Shown here: piece after piece, positions 17,692-26,944 of the stretch
Numbering within the stretch: position 1 is the first letter of the stretch
Layout of the letters: each line of letters begins with the position of its first letter
Source: Acidobacteriaceae bacterium
GTDB lineage: Bacteria > Acidobacteriota > Terriglobia > Terriglobales > Acidobacteriaceae
Assembly (NCBI GenBank): GCA_903642235.1
Contig: CAHJWL010000005.1
Location: 186,001 to 250,000, forward strand
Length of the DNA: 64,000 bases
Direction of reading: 5' to 3'
Notes under the pieces: generated by a model
What the model saw: the letters and a program-made list of their open reading frames with translations, nothing else
Database searches by the model: none
Told to the model about the DNA's origin: nothing
Made by a program: the position numbers and the translations under genes

Positions 17692-18759
17692 ATGATTCGA
17701 AGGGCGAGAGTGGGGAACAGGCGTGCAGGATTTCCTGAGTACGGACGGAGATGGAAGCGCTCTGGAGCGGTAGTTGCCAGGTTCGTGCTGCTCGCCGTCG
17801 GTCTGATCTTGTCCACGCAGGCGAAGGCGGAGAGCTGCACGACGCAGTCGGCTATGCAGCCTACGGACAGGGATGCACTTGCCCGGGCGGCTCGTGAGCT
17901 GGGTAGCACGCTGCAGACGGGCGATGCGGCAGCGTTGCAAGCACAGACGATCGCAGAGTTGACGAGAGACTTCGGTGGCATTCGTACGGCGGCCCTTGAG
18001 CTTGCACCTCACCTGCGAGGAGACACGCTGACGGTCGACCAGGTGTACCTGCTCGATGCAACGACCCTGGCGGCGGGGGCAGACGCGCAGTTCTTCTGCA
18101 CGCTGAACAAGTCGCAGGCGGAGGTTGACCTTTCTGTTTCAGGTCTAACGGCGGGAACGTACGGCTTCGCGGTGGTCTACGGCGTTGGAGCATCGCCGTG
18201 GAGGGTCTCTTTCCTGCTGCGTCGGGAGGCCGGACGGTGGTTGCTAGCAGGCTTTTTCCCCGGGCCGACGCAAGCTGTCGGACACGATGGCGTCTGGTAC
18301 TGGCGGGAAGCGCGACGTGTGGCGGCGGCAAAGCAGCCCTGGACGGCGTGGCTCTACTATGCGGAGGCGCAGGCACTGCTGCGGCCGGCTGGATTTGTTC
18401 AGTCGACGCATCTTGAGCGGCTGCAGGATGAGCAAAAAGCGGCTGCTCCGCCGGCGCTTTCGAGCGGTGTGAGCCCCGGTACGCCGCTGGTGATCAAGGG
18501 GCCGGATGCGAAGGAGTACCGGATGACCGGGCTGGGCGTGGAAGCGCTGAGTGGGCACACCAGGGCGGACGTTGTGGTGCATCTCGAGGAGCCGTCGACA
18601 GACCCGGCGGAGCTGTGGGAACGTGGGGATGGAGCGGCACGGGCGCTGCTTGCGGCGTATCCGGAGCTTCGAGGAAACTTCGAAGGTGTGCTGGTGTCGC
18701 TTGACAGTGCGGGACGGCCGCCACTGATCACGGAGCACTTGGTTTCGGCGGTGAAATAG
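17692..18759 (+). CDS. Exported protein of unknown function
   Basis: About 355 residues with an N-terminal hydrophobic segment (AVVARFVLLAVGLILSTQAKA) that reads as a signal peptide cleaved near AKAES. The mature part has an alpha-helical start (DRDALARAARELGSTLQTGD), then a beta-rich section with VSFLLRREAGRWLLAGFFPGPT, and ends with LDSAGRPPLITEHLVSAVK. I do not recognise a domain. ATG 17692 is the last ATG before the signal; the frame is open further upstream to 17578. Confidence 0.75.
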   Translation: MIRRARVGNRRAGFPEYGRRWKRSGAVVARFVLLAVGLILSTQAKAESCTTQSAMQPTDRDALARAARELGSTLQTGDAAALQAQTIAELTRDFGGIRTAALELAPHLRGDTLTVDQVYLLDATTLAAGADAQFFCTLNKSQAEVDLSVSGLTAGTYGFAVVYGVGASPWRVSFLLRREAGRWLLAGFFPGPTQAVGHDGVWYWREARRVAAAKQPWTAWLYYAEAQALLRPAGFVQSTHLERLQDEQKAAAPPALSSGVSPGTPLVIKGPDAKEYRMTGLGVEALSGHTRADVVVHLEEPSTDPAELWERGDGAARALLAAYPELRGNFEGVLVSLDSAGRPPLITEHLVSAVK

Positions 18760-19135
18760 CCGGCACTCGTCCGGTGTTCCGGTCGCGCGGGTGCCGGGTG
18801 CGATGGTCTGGTCAGGGCGCAATCACGCCGCTTCGACAAGTACCCCAAGTCCCGAGCACAACTGCCCTGCCTCTTGATTTGTGACTTACGCGCTCGGAAG
18901 CACGTCTCGCCTAGAATTCCTCCAGAGGCGACTTTACGATTCTGGAGCTATGTGCCCGCGTTGTGATGTGACTGTTGCCGGGCTATGCGGCAAGGCAAAC
19001 CCTTCCATGATGCGAGAAGAGGCACTATTCCGGCGCGAGGCCGATGCTATTCTTTTCTGTAGAAGATTTGTGCTCAATATTGAAAACCATACGACGTAGT
19101 AGGTCCGTTGTGTGGGATAGGCCCCTCGAGACACG
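18760..19135. other. Intergenic region, 376 bases, with a possible operator half-site pair
   Basis: No gene is supported; a 72-codon frame at 18881 lacks a ribosome site and coding character. Just after the upstream stop, CCGGCAC (18760-18766) can pair with GTGCCGG (18791-18797), but no T-run follows. At 19090-19101 the sequence TACGACGTAGTA lies 35 bases before the nitroreductase gene and resembles half-sites used by BlaI/CopY-type repressors (inference). Confidence 0.4.
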
Positions 19136-19789
19136 ATGGTTCAGCAAGAGAAGAGTTTGGAGGAGGCGATCCGGCACCGGCGATCTACGCCGAGCTTTGA
19201 CGGAGCTCCTGTCCCGGCCGAGCATCTGCAGCAGATGGTGATGGCCGGCCTGCTCGCGCCAAGTGGCTACAACCTGCAGCCGTGGCGATTTGTGGTGGTG
19301 CAATCGGCAGAACAGAAGCGCAAGCTGCGGGCTGCCAGCTATAACCAGGCGAAGGTGGAAGAGGCGTCAGCGGTCATTGTGGCCTGCGGGGACGCGGACG
19401 GCTGGCGGCGTGACCTGGAGATGATGCTGCAGAAAGGTCTGGCTGGTGGGATGCCGGAGAGCTATGCGGCACAGGCGCGAAGCAGCGTGCCGAAGTACCT
19501 TGCTGGATTTACCACAGACCAGATGCATGCTTGGCTGAATAAGCACGTGATGATCGGCTTCACGCACATGATGTTGATGGCCGAGGTGCTGGGGTACGAC
19601 ACGGCGCCGATGGAAGGGTTTGAGCAGGAGAAGGTGCGGGAGGTCCTGCGGCTGCCGCTGAGCTATTGGGTGGTGGCTCTGTTATGTCTCGGTCATGCGC
19701 ATGGTGCGGACAAGTTCGATGGCGGCCGTTTTGACATGAACCACACCGTGTTTGGCGAAGAGTTCGGGAAGCCGCTGCTCCCCAAGTGA
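19136..19789 (+). CDS. Nitroreductase-family flavoprotein
   Basis: FMN-dependent oxidoreductase. The N-terminal FMN/phosphate motif is IRHRRSTPSFDGAPV, followed by APSGYNLQPWRFVVV, and the C-terminal part has GYDTAPMEGFEQEKVREVL and LLCLGHAHG. The length of 217 residues is usual. The natural substrate cannot be told from the sequence. It is the first gene of a three-gene operon in which each stop overlaps the next start. Confidence 0.9.
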   Translation: MVQQEKSLEEAIRHRRSTPSFDGAPVPAEHLQQMVMAGLLAPSGYNLQPWRFVVVQSAEQKRKLRAASYNQAKVEEASAVIVACGDADGWRRDLEMMLQKGLAGGMPESYAAQARSSVPKYLAGFTTDQMHAWLNKHVMIGFTHMMLMAEVLGYDTAPMEGFEQEKVREVLRLPLSYWVVALLCLGHAHGADKFDGGRFDMNHTVFGEEFGKPLLPK

Positions 19790-20271
19790 TGATGCCGACG
19801 GATGAGGGCACGGACGCAGGAGGCCGGCGATACCCGGCACGGCCTCTGGTGGGTGTTGCCGGGGCAGTCGTGCGAGAGGGCAGAGTGCTGCTGATCCGGC
19901 GCGGAAGCGAACCGATGCTGGGGTCGTGGACGCTGCCGGGCGGGGCGCTCGAAACCGGTGAGACGATTCTTGAGGGTGTAGCGCGGGAGCTGCTTGAAGA
20001 GACAGGGCTGCGGGTGCGGCCGCTGGAGTTGTTGGCGCTGCTGGACAGAATCGTGCGGGATGTGGATGGTGCGGTGGAGTACCACTATGTGTTGATGGAT
20101 TGGCTCTGTGAGCTGCTGCCGGAATCAAACACGGCAGAGGCGCATGCGAGTGGCGATGCGCTGAATGTGGCATGGGTCACGGCAGAGGAGATACACAGCA
20201 TGCAGGAGATGGATGAAGCGACACGGCACGTGCTGAAGGATGCACTGGCACGAGCCGAGGCGAGGGCGTGA
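19786..20271 (+). CDS. Nudix hydrolase
   Basis: Cleaves nucleoside-diphosphate-linked substrates. The full Nudix box is present (GX5EX7REUXEEXGU pattern) as GALETGETILEGVAREL followed by LEETGL, around residues 53-75. A GTG at 19786 overlaps the previous stop, and ATG codons follow at 19789 and 19792, so any of the three may start it. Sequence before the box (VGVAGAVVREGRVLLIRRG) is typical of the ADP-ribose or MutT-like subgroup, which cannot be separated here. Confidence 0.92.
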   Translation: MMMPTDEGTDAGGRRYPARPLVGVAGAVVREGRVLLIRRGSEPMLGSWTLPGGALETGETILEGVARELLEETGLRVRPLELLALLDRIVRDVDGAVEYHYVLMDWLCELLPESNTAEAHASGDALNVAWVTAEEIHSMQEMDEATRHVLKDALARAEARA

Positions 20272-21203
20272 GGCGGTGGATGCTTGCGGCAGGATGTGTT
20301 GTTGCCGGGGCGGCTGTGCTCGGGGGCAGTGTCGCTCTGCGGCCGCTCTCGTATATAAATGCTGCGCTGCGGTTTGAGCTGTGGAGGTCCGGAGTTAAGG
20401 GCAGATTTGTATCTGTGAACGGCGTGCGGATGCACTTCTTTGAAGCCCGGCCGAAGGATGGCACGGCCGGAACGCCGGTGCTGCTGGTGCATGGTCTGGG
20501 AGCGCGTGGCGAGGACTGGGGCAAGCTGATTCCGGGGCTTGCGGCGGCGGGGTTCCATGTGTACGCACCGGACCTGTTGGGATATGGCCGATCCGACCAA
20601 CCGGACGCAACCTACACAATCGCATACCAGCAGGCGGCGATACGGGACTACATGCAGGCGATGCGGCTGACGCACGCGGATGTTCTGGGATGGTCGATGG
20701 GAGGCTGGATCGCCATGCGCCTGGCGGCGGAGCATCCGGAGATGGTGGACCGGCTGGTGCTCTACGACAGCGCGGGTGTGTACTTTCCGCTGGAGTACAA
20801 GACCTCGATCTTCACGCCGAGGACTGCGGAAGAGCTGGATACTCTGATGGCCCGGTTGACACCGAAGCAGATCAAGATCCCGCGCTTCATGGCGAGGGAT
20901 CTTCTGCGGCGCGGCGCGAAGAATGCCTGGGTCCTGCAGCGAACAGTCGCTGCCATGGAGAACGGGAAGGACCTGATGGACTTTCGGCTGGGAGAGATCC
21001 GGGCGCCAACTGCGGTGATCTGGGGCAATCAGGATGAGCTGATTCCGCCCGCTACAGGCCGTAAGATCGCGGCGGGAATCACCGGTGCGATGTTTGTGCC
21101 GATCAAGGGATGCGGGCATCTGGCGCCGGCCGAGTGCGTCTCGCAGGTGCTGCCGGCTACGGTGACGTTTTTACGTAGGGGTGAGGCAAAGCAGGCGCGG
21201 TAG
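20268..21203 (+). CDS. Alpha/beta hydrolase with N-terminal membrane anchor
   Basis: Serine hydrolase fold: oxyanion motif LLVHGLGARGEDW, nucleophile elbow GWSMGG (serine near residue 142), acid in WGNQDELIPP and histidine in GCGHLAP. The first 25 residues (LAAGCVVAGAAVLGGSVAL) form a signal anchor, so the enzyme probably faces the periplasm. The start overlaps the Nudix stop (GTGA). The substrate is unknown; the family includes esterases and epoxide or haloalkane hydrolases. Confidence 0.9.
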   Translation: MRRWMLAAGCVVAGAAVLGGSVALRPLSYINAALRFELWRSGVKGRFVSVNGVRMHFFEARPKDGTAGTPVLLVHGLGARGEDWGKLIPGLAAAGFHVYAPDLLGYGRSDQPDATYTIAYQQAAIRDYMQAMRLTHADVLGWSMGGWIAMRLAAEHPEMVDRLVLYDSAGVYFPLEYKTSIFTPRTAEELDTLMARLTPKQIKIPRFMARDLLRRGAKNAWVLQRTVAAMENGKDLMDFRLGEIRAPTAVIWGNQDELIPPATGRKIAAGITGAMFVPIKGCGHLAPAECVSQVLPATVTFLRRGEAKQAR

Positions 21204-21236
21204 AGAAGCAGATCCCTGCGGTATGACAGCCAAGAA
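21201..21236. repeat. Dispersed palindromic repeat, AGAAGCAGATCCC family, copy 4
   Basis: Variant with ATCCC-TGC-GGTAT, so one arm base no longer pairs, followed by GACAGCCAAGAA. It fills the gap between the convergent hydrolase and ubiX genes. Confidence 0.85.
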
Positions 21237-21242
21237 ACGGCA

Positions 21243-21863
21243 TCAGGCGGGGTTGTCGGGTTGCCAGGTGTAGGCGTCGGGCTGAGGCAGGCCGATGTGG
21301 GCGAGGACGCGATGTATGAAGTTGCGGGCCATGTCTGCAGTGGTTTGCGGGTGATCGTAAAAGGTTGGGATGCAGGGATAGAGGACGGCACCGGCCTCGG
21401 CCGCGAGCTGCATGTTGCGGATGTGTATGCGATTGAAGGGGGTTTCTCGGACGCAGAGGATGAGAGGGCGGCGCTCTTTGAGGGTGACGTCGGCAGCGCG
21501 CTGGATGAGGGTGGCGGCGAGGCCGTTGCTGATAGCGGCAAGGGTGCCCATGGAGCAGGGAAGGACGACGGTGGCGAAGGTGGGATAGCTGCCGCTGGCG
21601 ATGCCGGCGCCGATATCGGTATCGTTATGCTGCTCGATCTTCAAGCTGGAGGCGCCAAGGAGTTTTTCGACGAGGTTGGCGCGGCCGCTGAGCTGGAGTT
21701 CTTCGGCGAGGACGCGGAGGGAGTTGGTGCTGACGATGAGGTTGACCTTGGTGACGCGCTGGTCGGCGGCGAGCGCGCGGAGCATCTCGGCGGCATAGAC
21801 CGAGCCGCTGGCGCCGGTAATGGCGAGGGTGACGTTGAGGGGCGAGGTGGGTGGCTGCGGCAT
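21243..21863 (-). CDS. ubiX: Flavin prenyltransferase UbiX
   Basis: Makes prenylated FMN, the cofactor for UbiD-type decarboxylases. Signatures are the FMN-binding ITGASGSVYAAEML at the N-terminus, VVLPCSMGTLAAISNGLA in the centre and LKERRPLILCVRETPFNRIHI. The length of 206 residues is normal. No ubiD gene is in the window, so the partner must lie elsewhere. Confidence 0.95.
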   Translation of the reverse strand: MPQPPTSPLNVTLAITGASGSVYAAEMLRALAADQRVTKVNLIVSTNSLRVLAEELQLSGRANLVEKLLGASSLKIEQHNDTDIGAGIASGSYPTFATVVLPCSMGTLAAISNGLAATLIQRAADVTLKERRPLILCVRETPFNRIHIRNMQLAAEAGAVLYPCIPTFYDHPQTTADMARNFIHRVLAHIGLPQPDAYTWQPDNPA

Positions 21864-21935
21864 GCTGCTTGATTATCGCGCGAGGGGACGGCGTTATGGT
21901 GCGCTGCCGAACACACAGAAAGGTCAAACAATAAA

Positions 21936-21973
21936 GCGAAGACCAGATCCCTACGGGATCACAAGCAAGAAGA
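21936..21973. repeat. Dispersed palindromic repeat, AGAAGCAGATCCC family, copy 5
   Basis: Diverged copy: GCGAAGACC replaces GAGAAGC, then AGATCCC-TAC-GGGATCACAAGCAAGAAGA. Intergenic between ubiX and the cysteine-cluster gene. Confidence 0.8.
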
Positions 21974-21996
21974 GAGCGGAGTGTCAGACCACTGCG

Positions 21997-22617
21997 TTAT
22001 GCGTGTGTGGAGGCGAGGGCGAAGGGGATGATGGTGCGGAACGGTTCGTCACTCGTGGGTGCGGCTCTCTGCGCGGCGAAGAGGGCCTCGGCTCGTTGTT
22101 CGGCGTCGATGATGGCGGGGTCGAGCTGGCAGCGGTCGATCTCCTCGGGGGAGGCGCCGTCGAAGCAGAGTTCGCAGACAGCGAGGCCGTCGTCCGGGGT
22201 GACCAGTGGTGGGCCGAAGGTGCGGCAGAGAATGGGTCGCGCGGCGTAGAGGTCGCAGGTCTGGGTGGCGGGATCAAGGGCGGGGCAGGGCTCGTCGTCG
22301 GCGAAGGTGTCGAAGGCTTCGATCGCTTCCGGAGTGGAGGCGAGGGCACCGGTGGTGAGGTCGCCGGGAAAGGTAGGTGCGAGGCGGGCGACGGAGGCGA
22401 GTGCGCGGGAGCGAACGGCTTCGGCGTGGATGGGATCAGTAAGGCTGAGGGAGTGCAGGCCTTCGCGCAGACGGTGGGCATCAAGGGCCGAGATGGCGAA
22501 GACGCCATGGCAGCATTGCGAGCAGCCGGGTCGGCAGGCGAGCCATGGGCCGGATCGCGCGACGGAGTCGGCGAGGGCGCGGTCGACGATCTGGACGAGT
22601 TGGTCAGGAGACGTCAA
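21997..22617 (-). CDS. YkgJ-type cysteine-cluster protein
   Basis: Contains the zinc- or iron-chelating cysteine cluster of the CxxCxxCC family: CRPGCSQCC near residues 28-36, then CPALDPATQTCDLYAARPIL and CRTFGPP. The arrangement matches proteins annotated as YkgJ/Fe-S-oxidoreductase-like, whose function is not established. The protein is 206 residues and cytoplasmic. It lies just downstream of an exported hypothetical gene and purB on the same strand. Confidence 0.85.
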   Translation of the reverse strand: MTSPDQLVQIVDRALADSVARSGPWLACRPGCSQCCHGVFAISALDAHRLREGLHSLSLTDPIHAEAVRSRALASVARLAPTFPGDLTTGALASTPEAIEAFDTFADDEPCPALDPATQTCDLYAARPILCRTFGPPLVTPDDGLAVCELCFDGASPEEIDRCQLDPAIIDAEQRAEALFAAQRAAPTSDEPFRTIIPFALASTHA

Positions 22618-22635
22618 AGTCTGTAACAGATGGTG

Positions 22636-23166
22636 TTACCGAACGGAACGGCAGGCGGGGACGATGTCGCGTTCGGGATTGATGGGGTAGTAGCTCCGGG
22701 TGAAGTGGAGGGCGAAGTATTCCGTGAAGCGACTCCAATAGAGGCCGACACCGACCCATACGACGGAGGGATCGATGGGGGAGGTGAAGGCGGCGACGGA
22801 GAAGCGGGTGATGCGGCGACCGCGCGCGGAGGATCGGTCGTCGTACTCGGCGACGCGTTGTATGTCGGCGGGAAGATGTGTGAGACCGGTGAGGGAGAAG
22901 AGGGCGCCATCGGCCTGCGACTCCTTGGCGAGCGTTGGCTCGGAAGGTTTACCGGCGGCGGCGCTGCAGACGATCTGACGGAGAAGCGGGCGGTCGGCGA
23001 TGCGGGTGAGAGGGCGCAGGTGTGCTTGCGCGCGGGCGGTCGTGAAAGCACGCGCCAGGGTGTCTTCGACGGAGGTCGACGCTGCTTTTGGTGGTGGCGT
23101 CTGCGCCTGCGAGACGAGCGTGGCTGTGAGGACGATGGAGAGCAGGACCGCGATGCGGAAGGTCAT
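22636..23166 (-). CDS. Exported protein, possibly a reduced CAP/SCP-like domain
   Basis: A 176-residue protein with a clear signal peptide (FRIAVLLSIVLTATLVSQAQ). ARAQAHLRPLTRIADRPLLRQIVCSAA and the later VWVGVGLYWSRF recall a CAP/SCP domain, but the usual histidine and glutamate set is not complete, so this is tentative. Its ATG overlaps the purB stop (ATGA), implying coupled translation with an unrelated housekeeping gene. Confidence 0.65.
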   Translation of the reverse strand: MTFRIAVLLSIVLTATLVSQAQTPPPKAASTSVEDTLARAFTTARAQAHLRPLTRIADRPLLRQIVCSAAAGKPSEPTLAKESQADGALFSLTGLTHLPADIQRVAEYDDRSSARGRRITRFSVAAFTSPIDPSVVWVGVGLYWSRFTEYFALHFTRSYYPINPERDIVPACRSVR

Positions 23167-24470
23167 GCCTGCTGGCCGAGGACGCGATGGAAGATGGCGT
23201 TGACGTTGCGAAGCTGGCGGCGGTAGTCGAAGGCGCGGTCGAGTTGCTCGGGCGAAAGGCGGGAGGTGATCTCGGGAACTTTGGCGATCTCGTCGCGGAA
23301 AACGAGGTCTTCCTTCCAGGCGCGCATGGCGTGAGCCTGCACGAGGCGGTAGGCGTCCTCGCGGCTCATGCCGGCAGCGGCGAGATCGAGCAGGAGCTGG
23401 CCGGAGAAGACGAGGCCGCCGGTGGACTCGAGGTTCCGGAGCATGCGTGCGGGATAGACGAGGAGCTTGTCAATGAGGTTTGAGGTCTTGGCGAGAAGGT
23501 AGTCGGCGAGGATGGTGGAGTCGGGCAGGATGACGCGCTCGGCAGAGGAGTGTGAGATGTCGCGCTCGTGCCAGAGGGCGACATCCTCGAAGGCGACCTG
23601 CGCATTGGCGCGAACGACGCGAGCGAGGCCGGAGATCTGCTCGGAGGTGATGGGGTTGCGCTTGTGCGGCATGGCGGAGGAGCCCTTCTGTTTTTCGGAG
23701 AAGAACTCTTCGGCTTCGCGGACCTCGGTGCGCTGGAGATGGCGAATCTCGGTGGCGATTTTGTCGAGGGTGGAGCAGAGAACGGCGAGCGTGGCGATGT
23801 AGGCGGCGTGGCGATCGCGCTGGACGACCTGGGTTGCAACCGGTACGGGACGAAGGCCCAGGGCGGCGCAGATGACCTCTTCGTGCTCAGGCTTTAGATG
23901 GCCGAAGGTGCCGACGGCGCCCGAGAGCTTACCGACGCGAAGGTCCTCGGCGGCAGCGTCGAAGCGGACCAGGTTACGCTGCATCTCGGCGTACCAGAGA
24001 AGGAGCTTGAGGCCGAAGGTGGTGGGCTCAGCATGGACGCCGTGGGTGCGGCCGATAGAGGGGGTGTGCTGAAACTCGAGGGCGCGGCGGCGAAGAGTTT
24101 CAGAGAGAGTGACAATGCCGGCGCGGATGATGGAGGAGGCGGCCTTGAGCTGGAGGGCCTGTGCGGTGTCGACGACGTCGGTGGAGGTGAGGCCGAAGTG
24201 GAGCCAGCGGGAGGCGTCGGGATCGTTGATGCTCTCAGAGACCGAGGTGGTGAAGGCGATGACGTCGTGGCGGACTTCGGCCTCGATCTCGTTGATGCGT
24301 GCCACGGTGAAGCTGCCCCTGTCGCGGATGGTGTCGGCGGCCTGCTGCGGCACCATGCCGGCACGGGCGAGGGCCTGCGAGGCGGCGATCTCGACGGTGA
24401 GCCAGCTGCGGTATTTGTTGTCGTCAGACCAGATCTGGCCCATCTCCGGGCGGGTGTAGCGAGCGATCAA
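23163..24470 (-). CDS. purB: Adenylosuccinate lyase
   Basis: Acts twice in purine synthesis, on SAICAR and on adenylosuccinate. The fumarase/aspartase superfamily signature is SSAMPHKRNP with the flexible catalytic serine loop; RTHGVHAEPTTFGLKL carries the first catalytic histidine region, and the N-terminus MIARYTRPEMGQIWSDDNKY is typical. The length of 435 residues fits the bacterial short form. Confidence 0.97.
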   Translation of the reverse strand: MIARYTRPEMGQIWSDDNKYRSWLTVEIAASQALARAGMVPQQAADTIRDRGSFTVARINEIEAEVRHDVIAFTTSVSESINDPDASRWLHFGLTSTDVVDTAQALQLKAASSIIRAGIVTLSETLRRRALEFQHTPSIGRTHGVHAEPTTFGLKLLLWYAEMQRNLVRFDAAAEDLRVGKLSGAVGTFGHLKPEHEEVICAALGLRPVPVATQVVQRDRHAAYIATLAVLCSTLDKIATEIRHLQRTEVREAEEFFSEKQKGSSAMPHKRNPITSEQISGLARVVRANAQVAFEDVALWHERDISHSSAERVILPDSTILADYLLAKTSNLIDKLLVYPARMLRNLESTGGLVFSGQLLLDLAAAGMSREDAYRLVQAHAMRAWKEDLVFRDEIAKVPEITSRLSPEQLDRAFDYRRQLRNVNAIFHRVLGQQA

Positions 24471-24544
24471 GAGGTCAATCCTTTCAAGGGCTCTTCCAGT
24501 TTACCGGCTTTGATGTGCCTTGATTGTGTGCGGGTCTTGAAGCA

Positions 24545-24563
24545 CTATGTCGTAGCACGATAG
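24545..24563. promoter_or_regulatory. Candidate MarR operator
   Basis: CTATGTCGTAGCACGATAG is a near-palindrome with inner arms TCGT/ACGA around AGC and outer CTAT/ATAG. It lies 10 bases before the MarR-type gene start, where autorepressors of this family usually bind. It is between divergent genes, so it might also affect purB. Confidence 0.45.
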
Positions 24564-24572
24564 AATAAGTGA

Positions 24573-25040
24573 ATGTCGACACGAGCGGGCCAGCGAACGA
24601 TGGGTCAGGTGGACGCGCGGCGCTTTGCGGCGATGGCGGAGTTCCGTTATGAGCTGCGGCGATTTCTGCATTTCAGTGAAACCAGTGCAGAGGCGCAGGG
24701 AATCTCTGCGCAGCAGTACCAATTAATGCAGGTCGTGCAGGCGACATCGGCGGAGGCACGGGTGTCGATCTCTACCATTGCGGAGCGGATGGTGCTGCGG
24801 CATAACAGTGCGGTGGAGTTGGTCGACCGGGCGGAACGGTTGGGGCTGGTGGAGCGGCTGGCAGATGAAGATGACCTGCGGCGATCGCTTGTGGTGCTGA
24901 CGGAGCATGGACGTAAGGTGCTGGCGCATGTGGCGGCGGCGCATCTGGTGGAGCTCGAAAGGGCGGGACCGATGATGGTGCAGGCGCTTGAACGCCTGGG
25001 CGTGAGTGAGGCGAGTAAGCGCGGGACGGAGGCGAAGTGA
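24573..25040 (+). CDS. MarR-family transcriptional regulator
   Basis: Winged-helix repressor of 155 residues. The DNA-recognition part is ISTIAERMVLRHNSAVELVDRAERLGLVERLADEDDLRR, the usual helix-wing of MarR proteins, preceded by a dimerisation helix. It overlaps the next gene by four bases (GTGA), so it probably senses a condition linked to the chloride transporter it is cotranslated with. A palindrome upstream may be its operator. Confidence 0.92.
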   Translation: MSTRAGQRTMGQVDARRFAAMAEFRYELRRFLHFSETSAEAQGISAQQYQLMQVVQATSAEARVSISTIAERMVLRHNSAVELVDRAERLGLVERLADEDDLRRSLVVLTEHGRKVLAHVAAAHLVELERAGPMMVQALERLGVSEASKRGTEAK

Positions 25041-26944
25041 CGCTGATGCGAAGCTCTCTGCGCGATTACTCGGCAGACTCACGCATTCTGTATGTAAGCG
25101 TGCTGGCGGCAGGTTTGGGGGCGGTCTCGGCGGTTGCGGCGTGGGCGTTGCTCGAGATGATTGCACTGTTTACGAACCTGTTTTACTTCCGGCGATGGAG
25201 CTTTGTGGATGTGGATCCGTGGCAGGGACACGCGGGGTGGTGGCGGGTCTTTCTGCCGGCTCTGGGAGGTCTGCTGGTGGGGGTGATTGCGCGATTTGGG
25301 TCGAAGAAGATTCGCGGGCACGGGATGCCGGAGGCGGTGGAGACGATTGTGTTTGGCGGCGGCAAGGTGCAGCCGAGGGTGGCGCTGCTGAAGCCGCTGG
25401 CGACGGCGATCTCGATTGGGTCGGGCGGGCCGTTTGGGGCGGAAGGTCCGGTGATTATCACGGGCGGGGCGATCGGGTCGGTGCTGGGGCAGCTGCTGCC
25501 AATGACGGACTCCGAGCGAACGGTGCTGATGGTCGCGGGTGCGAGCGCTGGGATGGCGGCGACGTTTAACTGTCCGATGTCGGCGGTACTGCTGGCGGTA
25601 GAGATTTTGCTGTTTGAGTGGAAGCCGCGCAGTCTGGTGCCGGTGGCGATGGCGTGCGTGACGGCGGGCGCGGTACGGCGACTGCTGCTGGGACCGCGGC
25701 CGCTGTTCGAGATGGTGCCGACCGGCGCTCCGGTGTACCACATGGCGATGCTGGGCGCGCTGGCGATTGGGATTGTGGCGGCGTTCCTGGCTGCCGGGCT
25801 GACGCGGGCGGTGTACTTCTCGGAGGACACATTCAAGAAGCTGCCGATCCACTGGATGTGGTGGCCAACGATTGGCGGGCTGGGGATCGGGCTGGGAGGA
25901 CTCATCTTTCCGCAGGCGCTCGGTGTGGGGTACAGCGTGATCCAGCAGATGATCGCTGGCAATGCGGGATGGAAGCTGCTTGCGGGCGTGTTGTTGGTCA
26001 AGAGTGCGATCTGGATCTTTTCGCTGGGGTCGGAGACGGCGGGCGGTATTCTGGCGCCCCTGCTGATGATCGGCGGGGCAATGGGCGCGGCACTGGGGCA
26101 CTGGATGCCCACCATGTCGACCGGAGCGTGGGTGATGGTGGGGATGACGGCGTTGCTGACGGCGGCGCTCGGCAGTCCGCTGACCGCGGCGATGCTGGCC
26201 ATCGAGCTGACGCACAATGGCGGGCTGATGCTGCCGGTGCTGCTGGCGTGTGTGAGCGCTTATGCGATCAGCGTGCTGGTGCAGCCGCGATCGATGCTGA
26301 CGGAGGGGCTGAGCCGTCGCGGACTACATTTGAGCCGGGAGTATGGCGTGGATCCGATGGAACTAGTGCTGGTCGGGCAGGCGATGCATACGAGTGTGTA
26401 CGCGCTCAAGGCGACGGCAAGCCGAAAGGACGCGACAGACTGGCTGCGCTCGATGGAGGAGCGAGGTGGCGACGCCTGGTCGCACTGGCAGAGGCTGTTC
26501 CCGCTGGTGGATGAGGCGGGCAAGCTGACAGCGGTGCTGACACGGTCGCAGATGATTCGAGCGGGAAGAGAGCAGGAGCCGGGACGGCCGCTTTGGATGG
26601 ATGGGAATGCTGAGCCGGAGGCGATGTCGCCAGGACAGACGCTGCGGCAAGCGGCGACAGAAATGGCGGAGTCAAAGCTGACCAGCTTTCCAGTGGTCGA
26701 TGTGGCAGGCCGATTTGCAGGCATCATGACGATCAACGATCTGCTGACGGCGACAACACGAGCGACACAGCGCGACAGGGACCGGACGCGGGTGCTTTCG
26801 CTGCGATGGCCGTTTGCAGGACGCGCGTTTACGACGAGGCGGGTGCAGGTAGCGAGTCCAGCGGCACAGGCGGCGGAGCAGACGGATCCCATGCCGGGAG
26901 AGGTCTTGCAGGAGCAGGCGGCGGAGGAGCGGGAGCAGGTGTAA
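25037..26944 (+). CDS. ClC-family chloride channel/antiporter with C-terminal CBS pair
   Basis: Membrane chloride transporter with about ten to twelve helices. Selectivity segments are visible: GHGMPEAVE (the usual GxGxPE), GSGGPFGAEGPVII with the gating glutamate, and GGILAPLLMIGGAMG. After the membrane part (about residue 430) come two CBS motifs, the second in LTSFPVVDVAGRFAGIMTINDLL. A Gln/Ala/Glu-rich tail ends the protein. The length of 635 residues suits a ClC-CBS protein. The GTG start is coupled to the MarR gene. Confidence 0.94.
   Translation: MTLMRSSLRDYSADSRILYVSVLAAGLGAVSAVAAWALLEMIALFTNLFYFRRWSFVDVDPWQGHAGWWRVFLPALGGLLVGVIARFGSKKIRGHGMPEAVETIVFGGGKVQPRVALLKPLATAISIGSGGPFGAEGPVIITGGAIGSVLGQLLPMTDSERTVLMVAGASAGMAATFNCPMSAVLLAVEILLFEWKPRSLVPVAMACVTAGAVRRLLLGPRPLFEMVPTGAPVYHMAMLGALAIGIVAAFLAAGLTRAVYFSEDTFKKLPIHWMWWPTIGGLGIGLGGLIFPQALGVGYSVIQQMIAGNAGWKLLAGVLLVKSAIWIFSLGSETAGGILAPLLMIGGAMGAALGHWMPTMSTGAWVMVGMTALLTAALGSPLTAAMLAIELTHNGGLMLPVLLACVSAYAISVLVQPRSMLTEGLSRRGLHLSREYGVDPMELVLVGQAMHTSVYALKATASRKDATDWLRSMEERGGDAWSHWQRLFPLVDEAGKLTAVLTRSQMIRAGREQEPGRPLWMDGNAEPEAMSPGQTLRQAATEMAESKLTSFPVVDVAGRFAGIMTINDLLTATTRATQRDRDRTRVLSLRWPFAGRAFTTRRVQVASPAAQAAEQTDPMPGEVLQEQAAEEREQV

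Noticed and set aside
18881-19099. 72-codon open frame with CxxC
   Set aside because: No ribosome site, poor coding character and nothing recognisable.
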